Source of the DNA: Sphingobacteriales bacterium
GTDB lineage: Bacteria; Bacteroidota; Bacteroidia; Chitinophagales; Chitinophagaceae
DNA length: 64,000 nt
Assembly (NCBI GenBank): GCA_003963365.1
Contig: RXJG01000004.1
Coordinates: forward strand, 1,030,948 to 1,094,947
Direction: 5' to 3'
The notes under the pieces are model-generated. The model was not told where the DNA came from and did not search any database. It saw nothing but the letters and a program-made list of their open reading frames with translations. Numbering within the stretch: the stretch's first letter is position 1; each line of letters starts with the position of its first letter. This document shows, in pieces, positions 45,329 to 56,016 of the stretch. The position numbers were made by a program, and so were the translations under genes.

Positions 45329-46618
45329 ATGAGAAGATTTTTCTTTGTTGCATTTTCGTTCGGGTTTATTCAGTTAACAGCACAGGAAATCCCTAAAAAC
45401 TTTTCTTCATTGTTATCAGAGGTAGAGCCGGAGCTGATTAACTGGCGTCATCATTTTCACGAAAATCCGGAGCTGTCAAACAGGGAGTTTAAAACCGGCA
45501 GCTACATTGCTGATTCTTTAAAGTCTTTTGGATTAGAAGTAAAGTACCCGGTAGCTAAAACTGGTGTACTGGCTATTTTAAAAGGCGGAAAGCCGGGGCC
45601 GGTAGTTGGATTAAGAGCAGATATTGATGCTTTACCTGTTACAGAGAGAGCACCAGTATCTTTTGCATCAAAAGTAAAATCAGAATACAATGGGCAGCAG
45701 GTAGGAGTAATGCATGCCTGCGGGCATGATGCACATACCGCAATATTGATGGCTACGGCTAAAGTGATGAAGCAAATGCAAAAAGATATTCCAGGTACCA
45801 TAGTTTTTTTCTTTCAACCAGCTGAAGAGGGCCCGCCAAATGGTGAAGAAGGCGGAGCTCCATTGATGATCAAAGAAGGTGCAATGGATAATCCAAAGAT
45901 TGATGTAATGTTTGGATTACATATGGCATCGGGTTTACCAGTGGGACAGTTGTCATACAAGTCTGGTGCGGCACAAGCTTCATCTGATTTATTTAAAATA
46001 ATAGTACATGGCAAAGGTAGTCACGGATCAATGCCGTGGCTGGGAATTGATCCTATTATGATTGCCGCCGATATTCTTGAAAATGTACAACACATTGTTA
46101 GTCGCCAGGAAGACTTGACAAAAGCTCCGTTAGTAATTTCTGTTGGCTCTATACATGGTGGAGTGAGGTCGAATATTATTCCTGAAACGGTGGAAATGAA
46201 TGGAACGATTCGCTCACTTGATTCAACAATACGAAAAGATGTACACGAAAGATTAAGAAGAGTAGTTAAAACAATTGCTGAAAGTGCGGGTGCTACCGCT
46301 GATATTGAAATTAATACACAAACGCTGATAAATTATAATGATCCTTCTTTAGTAAATAAAACATTACCTGCTTTACAAAAAGCAGCAGGTGATGGAAATC
46401 TTATTGAATCAAGATGGGTTACCGCTGCAGAAGATTTTTCTTTTTACGGGCAAAAAGCCCCAACTTTCTTTTTTAGTTTAGGTGGATTGCCTAAAGGGAA
46501 AGATCCAAAAGATGCTGGTCCACACCATACTCCTGATTTTTATTTGGATGAATCGGGTTTTATTCTGGGTGTGAAAGCATTTTGTTACCTGGTTTTTGAA
46601 AACGCAAAATCAAAATAA
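45329..46618 (+). CDS. Exported M20-family amidohydrolase (N-acyl-L-amino acid / hippurate hydrolase-like)
   Basis: A 429-residue zinc enzyme. Signal peptide 1-19 (GFIQLTAQ). INWRHHFHENPELSNREFKT, GLRADIDALPV, MHACGHDAHTAILMATA with metal-binding His and Cys, FFFQPAEEGP with the catalytic Glu, and the lid domain GKGSHGSMPWLGIDPI. It should cleave N-acyl amino acids outside the cytoplasm, complementing the D-specific enzymes encoded upstream on the other strand. A terminator follows 26 bases after the stop. Confidence 0.92.
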   Translation: MRRFFFVAFSFGFIQLTAQEIPKNFSSLLSEVEPELINWRHHFHENPELSNREFKTGSYIADSLKSFGLEVKYPVAKTGVLAILKGGKPGPVVGLRADIDALPVTERAPVSFASKVKSEYNGQQVGVMHACGHDAHTAILMATAKVMKQMQKDIPGTIVFFFQPAEEGPPNGEEGGAPLMIKEGAMDNPKIDVMFGLHMASGLPVGQLSYKSGAAQASSDLFKIIVHGKGSHGSMPWLGIDPIMIAADILENVQHIVSRQEDLTKAPLVISVGSIHGGVRSNIIPETVEMNGTIRSLDSTIRKDVHERLRRVVKTIAESAGATADIEINTQTLINYNDPSLVNKTLPALQKAAGDGNLIESRWVTAAEDFSFYGQKAPTFFFSLGGLPKGKDPKDAGPHHTPDFYLDESGFILGVKAFCYLVFENAKSK

Positions 46619-46644
46619 TTTTCTGACAGATCATAAAGCAAAAA

Positions 46645-46664
46645 CCTGCTTATTTAAGCAGGCT
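46645..46664 (+). terminator. Bidirectional terminator
   Basis: CCTGCTTA / TAAGCAGG (46645-46652 with 46655-46662) with T-rich flanks on both strands. It ends the M20 gene and, on the minus strand, overlaps the 3' end of the broken lipoprotein gene. Confidence 0.8.
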
Positions 46665-46932
46665 TTTCTTTATCAGTAATAAAACTATTTGTGTTCTCGT
46701 CCTCGTCAACCACAAGCTACCGGCATCCGGCAATAACATAGAATCAACTGAAATTTTTCTTTCTTTTTGCTGTATTGATGCCAGCCATTCAGGATTCTTG
46801 TTGAAATTATTTTTTATTTCTTTATAACGTTCCTCGTAAGTTTTAGGTTTGTTGGCAGTTTCTGATTCGTTAAAGGAACAAGGTATAAACATCAGCAAAA
46901 AAGCCGGAAGATAAAAACGTTACTTTTTTCAT
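46650..46932 (-). pseudogene. Frameshifted small lipoprotein gene
   Basis: The ATG at 46932 opens MKKVTF and then runs to an early stop after 20 codons. The neighbouring frame lacks a good start but reads LPAFLLMFIPCSFNESETANKPKTYEERY, a textbook lipoprotein signal and mature start. Dropping one T from the five-T run near 46915-46919 joins them into MKKVTFYLPAFLLMFIPCS. Near the 3' end, too, another frame reads LVVDEDENTNSFITDKEKPA to a stop at 46654, more credible than the Arg/Leu-rich tail in the long frame. Either the gene is decaying or the sequence has indel errors. The product family is not recognised. Without the fix, 46650-46898 is an 82-codon open frame starting TTG. Confidence 0.6.
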
Positions 46933-46955
46933 TAAATAACTTATCATGCTTTTCA

Positions 46956-47954
46956 TTAACTGTTATAAGCCCATTTAATTAAAGTGGCGCCCCATGTAAA
47001 ACCTCCTCCAAAGGCTGAAAGCACAATATTATCACCTTTCTTTAATTGTTTTTCCCATTCCCACAAACAAAGAGGAATGGTACCGGCAGTAGTGTTGCCG
47101 TATCGTTGTATATTGAGCATCACTTTATCATGACTTAACCCCATACGGTCAGCTGTGGCATCAATAATACGTTTATTAGCCTGGTGTGGCACCAGCCATG
47201 CAATATCTTCACCGGTTAAATTATTTCTTTCCAGTAATTCCGCACTTACATCGGCCATACCTTTTACGGCAAATTTAAAAACAGCCTGTCCCTCCTGGTA
47301 AGCGTAATGTTCTTTATTGGTTACGGTTTCAACAGAAGCAGGTTTTAATGATCCTCCTGCTTTCATATGCAGGTATTTACCACCACTGCCATCACTTCTT
47401 AAAATGCTATCCTTTACACCAAAACCTTCTTCATCAGGTTCTAATAAAACAGCACCACAACCATCACCAAAAATGATACAAGTGGCCCTGTCAGTATAAT
47501 CAATAATAGCACTCATTTTATCAGCGCCGGCCACTACCACTTTTTTATAGCGGCCACTTTCAACTAAGGCAGCGCCTATGGTTAAAGCATATAAAAAACC
47601 GGAACAGGCGGCCGCCAGGTCAAACCCCCAGGCGTTTTTTGCTCCCAGCTTATCGCAGGCAATATTAGCCGTTGATGGAAATACCATATCAGGAGTTACC
47701 GTACCCACAATTAAACAATCTATATCTTCGGCAGTAATTCCTCTTTTGGCTAATAATTCTTGTACAGCCGGAACCACCATATCTGAAGTAGCTTTACCTT
47801 CTCCCTTTAAAATTCTTCTTTCTTCAATACCCGTCCTGGTTCTAATCCACTCATCGTTGGTATCCACCATTTTTTCAAGATCAAAATTGGTAAGCTTGTC
47901 ATTGGGAACATAACCACCTATCGCTGTAATGGCAGCTGAAATTTTTTGCGTCAT
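46956..47954 (-). CDS. fabH: 3-oxoacyl-ACP synthase III
   Basis: Starts fatty acid chains by joining acetyl-CoA (or branched acyl-CoA) and malonyl-ACP. Start set at ATG 47954 ([19 protein letters not shown]), 332 residues; an ATG 17 codons earlier adds a segment with no family match. The Cys-His-Asn triad is clear: [20 protein letters not shown] and [23 protein letters not shown] is conserved. Monocistronic, divergent from ruvA. Confidence 0.96.
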   Translation of the reverse strand: MTQKISAAITAIGGYVPNDKLTNFDLEKMVDTNDEWIRTRTGIEERRILKGEGKATSDMVVPAVQELLAKRGITAEDIDCLIVGTVTPDMVFPSTANIACDKLGAKNAWGFDLAAACSGFLYALTIGAALVESGRYKKVVVAGADKMSAIIDYTDRATCIIFGDGCGAVLLEPDEEGFGVKDSILRSDGSGGKYLHMKAGGSLKPASVETVTNKEHYAYQEGQAVFKFAVKGMADVSAELLERNNLTGEDIAWLVPHQANKRIIDATADRMGLSHDKVMLNIQRYGNTTAGTIPLCLWEWEKQLKKGDNIVLSAFGGGFTWGATLIKWAYNS

Positions 47955-48083
47955 GGGTTTTTGTGTTGTAAAGAGCGGCAAAAGTACAAATACCTGCGCT
48001 ATCACCCTAAAAACTAACCGCCCCGGGTATGCAGCACTTTTTAAAGCCGGAATCCATTACTTTTGAGCCAGTTAACAACCAAT

Positions 48084-48668
48084 ATGATAGCTTATTTAAA
48101 CGGCATTTATACTTACAAATCACCAGCGGTAGTTCATATGGAAGTGAATGGGGTTGGTTATGAAGTACAGATAAGCCTGAATACCTATACACATATACAA
48201 AATCTTGATAAAGGTATTTTATACACCTGGTTACAGGTAAAGGAAGATGCCCATGTGTTATTTGGTTTTTTTGATAAGGCAGAAAAAGAAATTTTTCTTC
48301 ATCTGATCAGCGTTACCGGAATAGGCGCCACTACTGCCCGGATGATGCTTTCATCAGTTCAACCAACAGAATTACAAAATGCCATTGTAAAGGGCGATGA
48401 GCGGTTGTTAGAAGGAATTAAAGGCATTGGTAAAAAGACAGCCCAGCGCCTGATATTGGAATTGAAAGAAAAACTCACAAAATATTCAAACGATTCAAAT
48501 ATTTCTCCATTGACTTACAATAGTTTGGAACAGGATGCGTTAAATGCATTGATGGCTTTGGGCATAGCCCGTCCGGCAGCAGAAAATGCTATCAAAAAAG
48601 TACGCTCTGTCAATCCCGGAATTACGGAAGTAGAAGCCCTCATAAAAAAAGTTTTACAGGCATTATAA
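48084..48668 (+). CDS. ruvA: Holliday junction branch-migration protein RuvA
   Basis: Tetramer that holds the Holliday junction for RuvB. Start set at ATG 48084 (MIAYLNGIYTY), 194 residues; a TTG at 48063 adds seven residues not found in RuvA. OB domain (1-62), helix-hairpin-helix pair with ISVTGIGATTARMML and GIKGIGKKTAQRLILELKEKL, and C-terminal RuvB-binding domain from about 150. The sprA gene follows after 19 bases; ruvA-sprA neighbours are common in Bacteroidota. Confidence 0.96.
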   Translation: MIAYLNGIYTYKSPAVVHMEVNGVGYEVQISLNTYTHIQNLDKGILYTWLQVKEDAHVLFGFFDKAEKEIFLHLISVTGIGATTARMMLSSVQPTELQNAIVKGDERLLEGIKGIGKKTAQRLILELKEKLTKYSNDSNISPLTYNSLEQDALNALMALGIARPAAENAIKKVRSVNPGITEVEALIKKVLQAL

Positions 48669-48687
48669 TTTTCAGGGACAACCAGCT

Positions 48688-51600
48688 TTGAGACTCTTGA
48701 CTATTGGCAAAACCTACATATCCGCATTATTGGTAATGTATACCCTTTTTGCTGTAATACATGCTTCAGCAAATGAAATCCGTTTTAATAAACTTCCTCT
48801 TTTATTAACACTGCCCGATACAGCTAAGCCTGATAGTTTAAAATATCCAATCAGCGACAGGAGAGGAGACGCTTATTCTTCATCCATCCGCAAAACTTTT
48901 GATCTGAAAGACCCGGCTAATATCAGCGATTCTGTTTATTATGATCCAAAAACAAAGCAATATTTTATTGTTGAAAAAATTGGCAACCGCTATTACCGCA
49001 ATCCAACTGCTTTAACCTTTGAAGAGTTTCAGCGTATTCAAAATCAAAAGCTGTTAACCAGTAATTTTCAAAACAGAAGAGATATTACTTCTTTGCTAAG
49101 CCGTAATCCCGGTAAATCAAAACTCAAATTTCATGAAAGTTTTGTAAACCGCTTATTCAATACACAGGGTGGTTTGCCAAAAGTAGATATACGTCCGCAA
49201 GGTTATCTTGATCTTACAGCAGGTTACCAGAAACAGGATGTGAAAAATCCCACACTGCCACAAAGGGCACAGCGTAATGGGGTGCTTGATTTTAACATGA
49301 ACGCTAATTTGAATGTAAATGCACAGATTGGTGATAAGCTTAAGTTCCCGATAAATTATAATACGCTGGCTAATTTTGATTTTGAAAACCAGTTAGCGTT
49401 ACGTTTTGGCGGCGGACCTGATGATATTGTAAAAAGTGTGGAGGCAGGAAATATTAGTTTCCCCCTGCGCAGCACCCTGATACAGGGCGCCCACCAGATA
49501 TTTGGTATTAAAACACAATTACAGTTTGGCAAACTCACCGTAACGGGTGTTATTGCCAATCAAAAATCATCCCCGCAGCGATTAAACTTCCAGGGAGGGG
49601 CATCCACTACACCATTTGAAATTAAGGTCGATGATTACGAAGAAAACAGGCATTTCCTTTTAGCACAATATTTCCGTAAAAAATATAACGACGTAATGTC
49701 CCGGGCACCGGCCATTACTTCTCCTGCACAAATTTTACGGTTAGAAGTATGGGTTACTAACCGCAATGGAACAACTACCAATGCCAGGAACATCGTTGGA
49801 TTTATGGATTTGGGTGAGAAAACCCCTTACCGTAGTGATGTGATTTCACCTGTAAGCAATAATGAATATCCTGATAATGGTTTTAATTCTTTATACCAGG
49901 CGTTGAATAGCGATCCCTCCTTTCGGGATCCAAACCTGGTGGTGAGCCGTTTGCAATCCGGTTTAAACCTGTTACCTATTCAGGATTTTGAAAAAACATT
50001 TGCCAGGAAATTAGATTCAACTCAGTATACGGTTAATCGTCAGCTTGGTTTTATTTCACTATCCCAGCCATTACAACCTGATGAAGTGTTAGCGGTAGCA
50101 TACCAGTACACTTACAACGGAAGAGTTTACCAGGTAGGCGAATTTTCAAATGATGTTTCGCCTGACACCTCCGCTGTAAATAAAGGCGACCAGAAAGTAT
50201 TGTTTTTAAAATTACTGAAAGCCACTTCACAACGCCCAGCCTTGCCGGTATGGGGTTTAATGATGAAGAATATTTATTCTCCTTCAGGTTTCTTTGGAAC
50301 ATTTGACAGGGCTGACTTTAAATTGCAGATACTCTACCAGGAGCCCGGGGCCGGCGAAAAAAGGTATTTTCCCGAAGGAGATCGTAAAGGTGATCCTATT
50401 TTATCATTGGTTGGGCTTGACCGGTTAAACAATCAAAATGATCCGCAGCCCGATGGGGTGTTTGATTATATTGAAGATCTTACAGTGGTTTCCAACCAGG
50501 CAAGAATTATTTTTCCCACTCTTGAACCATTTGGTAAAGACCTCGAAAAATATTTTGCTACTCCCGATCTCAGGGCAAAATATATTTACTATCCATTATA
50601 CGATTCTATTAAATGGGTGGCGCAGAATTTGCCCAATCTTGACCGTTTTGTCATTAAAGGTGTAACCAAAGGTGGTAGCAGCAGCGGTCAGGATACTTAC
50701 CTTGGCTCTAATCTTCCTCCCGGTTCAGTAAGAGTAACTTCGGGCGGACAGTTATTGAGAGAAAATATTGATTACACCGTTGATTATACTAATGGATCTG
50801 TTAAAGTAATTAACCCGGCTATTATTAACTCAGGTGTGCCGGTACAGGTGGCGTATGAAAATAATCAGAACTATGGTTTGCAGCAACGGCAATATATGGG
50901 GCTGCGGTTTGATTATAATGCCATTAATAAAGCTAAAAAGCAATTAAACATTGGTGGTACCATCGTTCGATTGGGTGAACGTCCATTCTTTACCAAAATG
51001 AATTATAATGATGATCCCATCCGTAACACAATGTATGGTGCTGATGTCAACTTCCGCAGTGACTGGGCCCGGTTAACCAAGTGGCTCGATAAATTACCTA
51101 ATTACAACGCCAACGGTATTTCGTCCATCAATGGTAATTTGGAAGCGGCCTATTTAAAACCCGGCCATCCCCCGCAAATTGGGAAAGGCGGGCAAGGTCT
51201 TGTTTATATTGATGATTTTGAAGGAACGAGAAGTGGAATAGATTTGCGTTTTCCATTTGTATCCTGGGCATTAGCCTCCACTCCTGCAGGCGATGGTCTT
51301 TTCCCTGAAGCTAAATTGATTGATAACCTCGATTATGGGAAGAACAGGGCCAAATTAGCCTGGTATAATATTGAACCGGTTTTACAGGAAACCAAAAGCA
51401 CCAACAACCCATTACGAGATTATCCAAATTTTGTGGATCAACTATCAGATCCAAGAACAAGGTTAGTGACCAACAGCGAATTATTTCCTCAGCGTACTGT
51501 AGAATTTGGTCAAAACCAGTTAGTATCCTTTGATCTTGCCTATTATCCGTCTGAACGTGGACCTTATAACTATGAGTCAAATCCGTCTAATATTGATGCC

Positions 51601-54600
51601 AATGGGAAGTTTTTAAACCCCAAAGCAAAATGGGGTGGTATTATGCGGGCATTGGACCAGATAGATTTTGAAACAAACAATATTGAGTTTATTGAGTTTT
51701 GGGTGCAGGATCCTTTTATTAAAAATCCTGCCAGCAAGGGCGGGCAGTTGTACTTTAACTTTGGAAATGTTTCAGAAGATATTTTGAAAGATGGTAAGCG
51801 GATGTTTGAAAACGGATTGAGTACTCCTAATGCCCCAACCCAGGAACAAAGCAGCAACTGGGGTAATACACCTAAAAACCCAATACAGCTTACGCAGGCA
51901 TTTAATAACGATCCTGCAGACAGGCCTTTACAGGATGTGGGGTTCGATGGATTGTCAGATACAGCAGAACGATCAAAACGTAAAGATTACCTTGACGAGC
52001 TTAAAAATAATTTTGGTGCAAATGCCAAACTGGTACTGGAGGCACAAAATGATCCATCCAACGATAATTATAAATGGTTCAGGGACCCGGATTATGATGC
52101 AGCAAAAGCAGGTATTTTACAGCGGTATAAAAATTATAATAATCCACAGGGCAATTCACCCATCAGTTCCACTACCAGTACACAGTTTGCCCCGGCCGCT
52201 ACTTTATATCCCGATAATGAAGACCTGAACAGGGATAATACGCTTAATGAATCTGAAGAATATTTTGAATACAAAGTTGACCTGAAGCCAAACAGTGATC
52301 CTTCCATGCAAAAGGGAAGCAATTATATTGTTGATAAAAGAGTTCTTTCTATCAGTTATCCCAATGGTACCAAGGGTAACGAAACCTGGTATCTTTTCCG
52401 CATACCTATCAATCAATACACACAAAAGGTGGGGAATATCCCGGATTTTAAATCCATCCGTTTTGTGAGGATGTTCCTGACTGGTTTTGAAGATTCAACA
52501 GTATTGCGTTTTGCAAAACTGGAACTGGTAAGAAACCAGTGGCGAAGTTTTAATTACCAGTTGGATACAACAGGCAATTATGTTCCATTAAATCCTAATA
52601 ACAACTTTACCACATTCAATATCTCTGCAGTTAACGTTGAAGAAAATGACCGTCGTACTCCCGTTCCTTATAAAATACCTCCCGGTATTGAAAGAGTACA
52701 ACAGCTGAGTAACAATGGTGTAAACTTATTACAGAATGAACAAGCATTAAGCATGCAGGTATGCGGACTGGAAAATGGTACAGCAAGAGCTATTTTCCGC
52801 CCGGTACAATATGACCTGCGACAATATAAAAAACTGCGCATGTTTATTCATGCTGAAGGAGCCGGCAAGGCAGATTATTTAAAAAACAATGAGCTTCACG
52901 CAGTCATTCGTCTGGGTACAGACATGATTAATAATTATTACCAAATTCGTATACCATTGCACAAAACCAAATGGGGCGAAACAGTTCTTGACTCTATCTG
53001 GCCTGAGGTAAATAATCTTGATTTGGATTTGGCTGATTTAATAAAATTAAAAACAAGAAGAACAGGAGATATTACCAAACTGTATACTGAAGTAAGAAGT
53101 GACGGAAAATCTTATTCAGTTATGGGCAGTCCTAATTTAGGAGAAGTTAAATCAATATTAGTGGGTTTAGATAACCCAAAAAGTAATGATGGTAATACAA
53201 TTTGTGCCGAAGTATGGATTAATGAATTAAGGTTATCGGGCCTGGATGAAACGGGAGGGTGGGCTGCTGTAGGCAGGGTGGATGTGCAGTTGAGTGATTT
53301 GGGAAGCATATCTGTTTCTGCCAGTGCAAGAAGTGCAGGCTTTGGTTCAATAGAACAAAGAGTAAACGAAAGGAGCCGGGAAGACTTTATGCAATTTGAT
53401 GCCGCCACTTCTTTAGAATTAGGAAAACTCGTTCCAAAGAAAGCGGCGATCTCTATTCCTTTTTATGCCAGTTATTCTCAAACAGTTTCCAGTCCTAAAT
53501 ATGATCCATACGACCAGGATGTAAAACTGAAGGATAAAATTTCAGCTGCCTCCGGAAGCAAAAAAGATTCAATAAGGAACGAAGCACAGGATTTTACCTC
53601 TATCAAAACATTCAACTTTACCAATGTTCGAAAGAATAAAACCAATAATAAGAAACCGCATATTTGGGATATCTCCAATCTTGATTTCAGCTATTCCTAC
53701 TTTAAACAGGAAAAACACAATCCACTTATACAAAATGATGAAATAACAAGACACAGGGGCGGCATCGGTTATAATTTTAATACCTCTCCAAAATACTTTG
53801 AGCCATTCAAAAAACTCATCAAACTAAGAACAAGATGGCTTGATTTTATTAAAGACTTTAATATTAATCCTCGTCCGTCTTTATTGAGCTTTCGTGCTGA
53901 TATTAACCGTCAGTTTGGCGCTACAAGGGCAAGGGAAGTACCTATACCGGGTGTGCCGCCAAGTCCGTATGCCATACCGGAAACCTATGATAAGTACTTT
54001 ACTTTTGATCGTATTTATAATATGCGCTGGGATGTTACCAAATCAATGAATATTGATTTTACAGCCACTAATAATGCAAGAGTAGATGAACCTGCCGGCA
54101 GATTAGATACGAAAGCAAAGAAAGATACAGTGAAAACAAACTTCTGGAAGTTTGGACGAAATACTTTATACAACCAGAGAGCAACATTCTCTTATAATTT
54201 ACCAACAGGAAAAATTCCTTTGCTGAGCTGGATCAATGCAACGGCTAATTATGAAGCAGGTTACCGTTGGATTGGTGCTTCAAGATTAGCGGTTGACCTT
54301 GGTAATACCATTGAAAATTCACAAAGCAAACAGTTAAACGGCCAGTTTGATTTTACCCGTATTTATAATTCCTTTAAATTTTTCAGGGCTATTGAATTAC
54401 CAAGAAATAAAGACCAGGCAGATCAGCAGCAGCAAAAAGATTCATCTGGCAAAAAACAAAAAATAAAAGATCCCAATGGATTACCAAATCCGGGAACGAT
54501 AGCAAGAGTGTTTGGGAAATTAATAACCTCTTTAAAATCTATTAATCTAAATTATAACGAAACCTTTAATACAAGGCTGCCCGGTTTCTTAGACAGTACA

Positions 54601-55920
54601 AAATATTTAGGCAATAACTGGAAGTCCGGTGCACCGGGGTTAGGATTTATTTTTGGGCAGCAACCAGATTCAACCTGGTTAAATAACGCAGCTAAAAAGG
54701 GATGGCTCACCAGGAATGAAAATTTCAACTATTTATTCCAGCAAAACTATACACAAACATTAGCGGCAGATGCAAGAGTTGAACCCTTCAGGGATTTTGT
54801 AATTGATGTAAACCTGAGAAAATCGTTTAGTAAAAATTATAATGAATTATTTAAAGATACAACATCGGGTGGTGGAGGAAGATTTGAACACCTGAATCCA
54901 TATTCCAATGGTGGCTTTGATATTACCTACATTGCCATGAAAACTTTGTTTACCGATTTTAATCCTACCAAAGTATCGGCCACCTTTAAACAATTTGAGG
55001 CCAACCGGTTAATATTGTCCAAGCGATTGAGCGATGCTAATCCTTATGCTTCTAAAATACAGGGTGCTGATGGTTATTATGAAGGATACAGCCGTTACGC
55101 ACAGGATGTGCTGATACCGGCGTTTATTGCAGCATACACAGGTAAAGATCCTCTTTCAGTAAAATTATTAGGACAAAACAATGGCAACATCCGTACTAAT
55201 CCATTTAAAGGACTAATACCTAAGCCAAACTGGAAGATTAACTATAACGGGTTAACTTCTATTCCTGCATTGGCTAAGATATTTACTAACTTTTCCATCT
55301 CTCATGGTTACACGGGTAATTTGAGTATGAATGGTTATAATTCGGCGCTGAATTTTGAAGACCGGTTTCGTTTGTTGTGGCCATCATTCCAGAATAAGGA
55401 GGGGAACTTCATTCCTTATTTCCTCGTGCCTAACGTAACTATTCATGAGGAGTTTTCTCCATTGTTTGGAGTGGATATGTTATTTGTAAACCAGGTAAGT
55501 GCTAAAGTAGAATATAAAAAATCAAGAACGCTGAGTTTGAGTTTGGTGGATTATCAATTGAGTGAAATGCGGTCGACAGAATATACCATCCGTGCAGGAT
55601 GGCGCAAACGTGGTAAGAAAGATGGGGGTATTAAATTACCATTGATAAATAAAAAATTGCAGAATGATCTTAGTTTATCTCTCGATCTTACGTACAGAGA
55701 TGATGCAACGGCCAATACCCGTTTGGATAATGATGCAGCCTTTACTACCTCTGGCCAAAAAGTCTGGTTTATTAACCCGGCAATAGATTATGTATTGAGT
55801 AACCGTGTTAATATTCGCTTCTATTTTGAGCAAAGAAGGGTGACCTCTTATATCTCCAATCCCCCGCCCAGTGTGGTTACCAGGGCTGGTATACAGTTAC
55901 GTATCAGCTTGGCCCAGTAA
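48688..55920 (+). CDS. sprA: T9SS outer-membrane translocon SprA (cell surface protein SprA)
   Basis: Giant beta-barrel that lets type IX cargo cross the outer membrane, also needed for gliding. 2410 residues, nearly the same as known SprA (about 2400). Start is TTG 48688, giving RLLTIGKTYISALLVMYTLFAVIHASA as signal peptide; the only ATG nearby (48736) would cut the signal short. Early region: a SprA_N type segment with FNTQGGLPKVDIRPQGYLDLTAGY, then long beta-strand-rich blocks (FDFENQLALRFGG, RFDYNAINKAKKQLNIGG). It ends in RVNIRFYFEQRR...GIQLRISLAQ with an aromatic-poor final strand. The genes for SprE, SprT, GldKLMN and PorV are not in this window. Confidence 0.95.
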   Translation: MRLLTIGKTYISALLVMYTLFAVIHASANEIRFNKLPLLLTLPDTAKPDSLKYPISDRRGDAYSSSIRKTFDLKDPANISDSVYYDPKTKQYFIVEKIGNRYYRNPTALTFEEFQRIQNQKLLTSNFQNRRDITSLLSRNPGKSKLKFHESFVNRLFNTQGGLPKVDIRPQGYLDLTAGYQKQDVKNPTLPQRAQRNGVLDFNMNANLNVNAQIGDKLKFPINYNTLANFDFENQLALRFGGGPDDIVKSVEAGNISFPLRSTLIQGAHQIFGIKTQLQFGKLTVTGVIANQKSSPQRLNFQGGASTTPFEIKVDDYEENRHFLLAQYFRKKYNDVMSRAPAITSPAQILRLEVWVTNRNGTTTNARNIVGFMDLGEKTPYRSDVISPVSNNEYPDNGFNSLYQALNSDPSFRDPNLVVSRLQSGLNLLPIQDFEKTFARKLDSTQYTVNRQLGFISLSQPLQPDEVLAVAYQYTYNGRVYQVGEFSNDVSPDTSAVNKGDQKVLFLKLLKATSQRPALPVWGLMMKNIYSPSGFFGTFDRADFKLQILYQEPGAGEKRYFPEGDRKGDPILSLVGLDRLNNQNDPQPDGVFDYIEDLTVVSNQARIIFPTLEPFGKDLEKYFATPDLRAKYIYYPLYDSIKWVAQNLPNLDRFVIKGVTKGGSSSGQDTYLGSNLPPGSVRVTSGGQLLRENIDYTVDYTNGSVKVINPAIINSGVPVQVAYENNQNYGLQQRQYMGLRFDYNAINKAKKQLNIGGTIVRLGERPFFTKMNYNDDPIRNTMYGADVNFRSDWARLTKWLDKLPNYNANGISSINGNLEAAYLKPGHPPQIGKGGQGLVYIDDFEGTRSGIDLRFPFVSWALASTPAGDGLFPEAKLIDNLDYGKNRAKLAWYNIEPVLQETKSTNNPLRDYPNFVDQLSDPRTRLVTNSELFPQRTVEFGQNQLVSFDLAYYPSERGPYNYESNPSNIDANGKFLNPKAKWGGIMRALDQIDFETNNIEFIEFWVQDPFIKNPASKGGQLYFNFGNVSEDILKDGKRMFENGLSTPNAPTQEQSSNWGNTPKNPIQLTQAFNNDPADRPLQDVGFDGLSDTAERSKRKDYLDELKNNFGANAKLVLEAQNDPSNDNYKWFRDPDYDAAKAGILQRYKNYNNPQGNSPISSTTSTQFAPAATLYPDNEDLNRDNTLNESEEYFEYKVDLKPNSDPSMQKGSNYIVDKRVLSISYPNGTKGNETWYLFRIPINQYTQKVGNIPDFKSIRFVRMFLTGFEDSTVLRFAKLELVRNQWRSFNYQLDTTGNYVPLNPNNNFTTFNISAVNVEENDRRTPVPYKIPPGIERVQQLSNNGVNLLQNEQALSMQVCGLENGTARAIFRPVQYDLRQYKKLRMFIHAEGAGKADYLKNNELHAVIRLGTDMINNYYQIRIPLHKTKWGETVLDSIWPEVNNLDLDLADLIKLKTRRTGDITKLYTEVRSDGKSYSVMGSPNLGEVKSILVGLDNPKSNDGNTICAEVWINELRLSGLDETGGWAAVGRVDVQLSDLGSISVSASARSAGFGSIEQRVNERSREDFMQFDAATSLELGKLVPKKAAISIPFYASYSQTVSSPKYDPYDQDVKLKDKISAASGSKKDSIRNEAQDFTSIKTFNFTNVRKNKTNNKKPHIWDISNLDFSYSYFKQEKHNPLIQNDEITRHRGGIGYNFNTSPKYFEPFKKLIKLRTRWLDFIKDFNINPRPSLLSFRADINRQFGATRAREVPIPGVPPSPYAIPETYDKYFTFDRIYNMRWDVTKSMNIDFTATNNARVDEPAGRLDTKAKKDTVKTNFWKFGRNTLYNQRATFSYNLPTGKIPLLSWINATANYEAGYRWIGASRLAVDLGNTIENSQSKQLNGQFDFTRIYNSFKFFRAIELPRNKDQADQQQQKDSSGKKQKIKDPNGLPNPGTIARVFGKLITSLKSINLNYNETFNTRLPGFLDSTKYLGNNWKSGAPGLGFIFGQQPDSTWLNNAAKKGWLTRNENFNYLFQQNYTQTLAADARVEPFRDFVIDVNLRKSFSKNYNELFKDTTSGGGGRFEHLNPYSNGGFDITYIAMKTLFTDFNPTKVSATFKQFEANRLILSKRLSDANPYASKIQGADGYYEGYSRYAQDVLIPAFIAAYTGKDPLSVKLLGQNNGNIRTNPFKGLIPKPNWKINYNGLTSIPALAKIFTNFSISHGYTGNLSMNGYNSALNFEDRFRLLWPSFQNKEGNFIPYFLVPNVTIHEEFSPLFGVDMLFVNQVSAKVEYKKSRTLSLSLVDYQLSEMRSTEYTIRAGWRKRGKKDGGIKLPLINKKLQNDLSLSLDLTYRDDATANTRLDNDAAFTTSGQKVWFINPAIDYVLSNRVNIRFYFEQRRVTSYISNPPPSVVTRAGIQLRISLAQ

Positions 55921-55990
55921 AAATTTTACAAACGGTCTTAAATTATGTTTAAATGTCAGTAGCAGCATGTCCTGCTTAAGGCAAACACGA

Positions 55991-55998
55991 TAATTTTG
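55991..55998 (+). promoter_or_regulatory. -7 box before the TPR gene
   Basis: TAATTTTG (55991-55998) matches the Bacteroidota -7 consensus 18 bases before the start codon. No good TTTG lies at the right distance upstream. Confidence 0.5.
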
Positions 55999-56016
55999 CC
56001 CTCTTAATCAACACAA

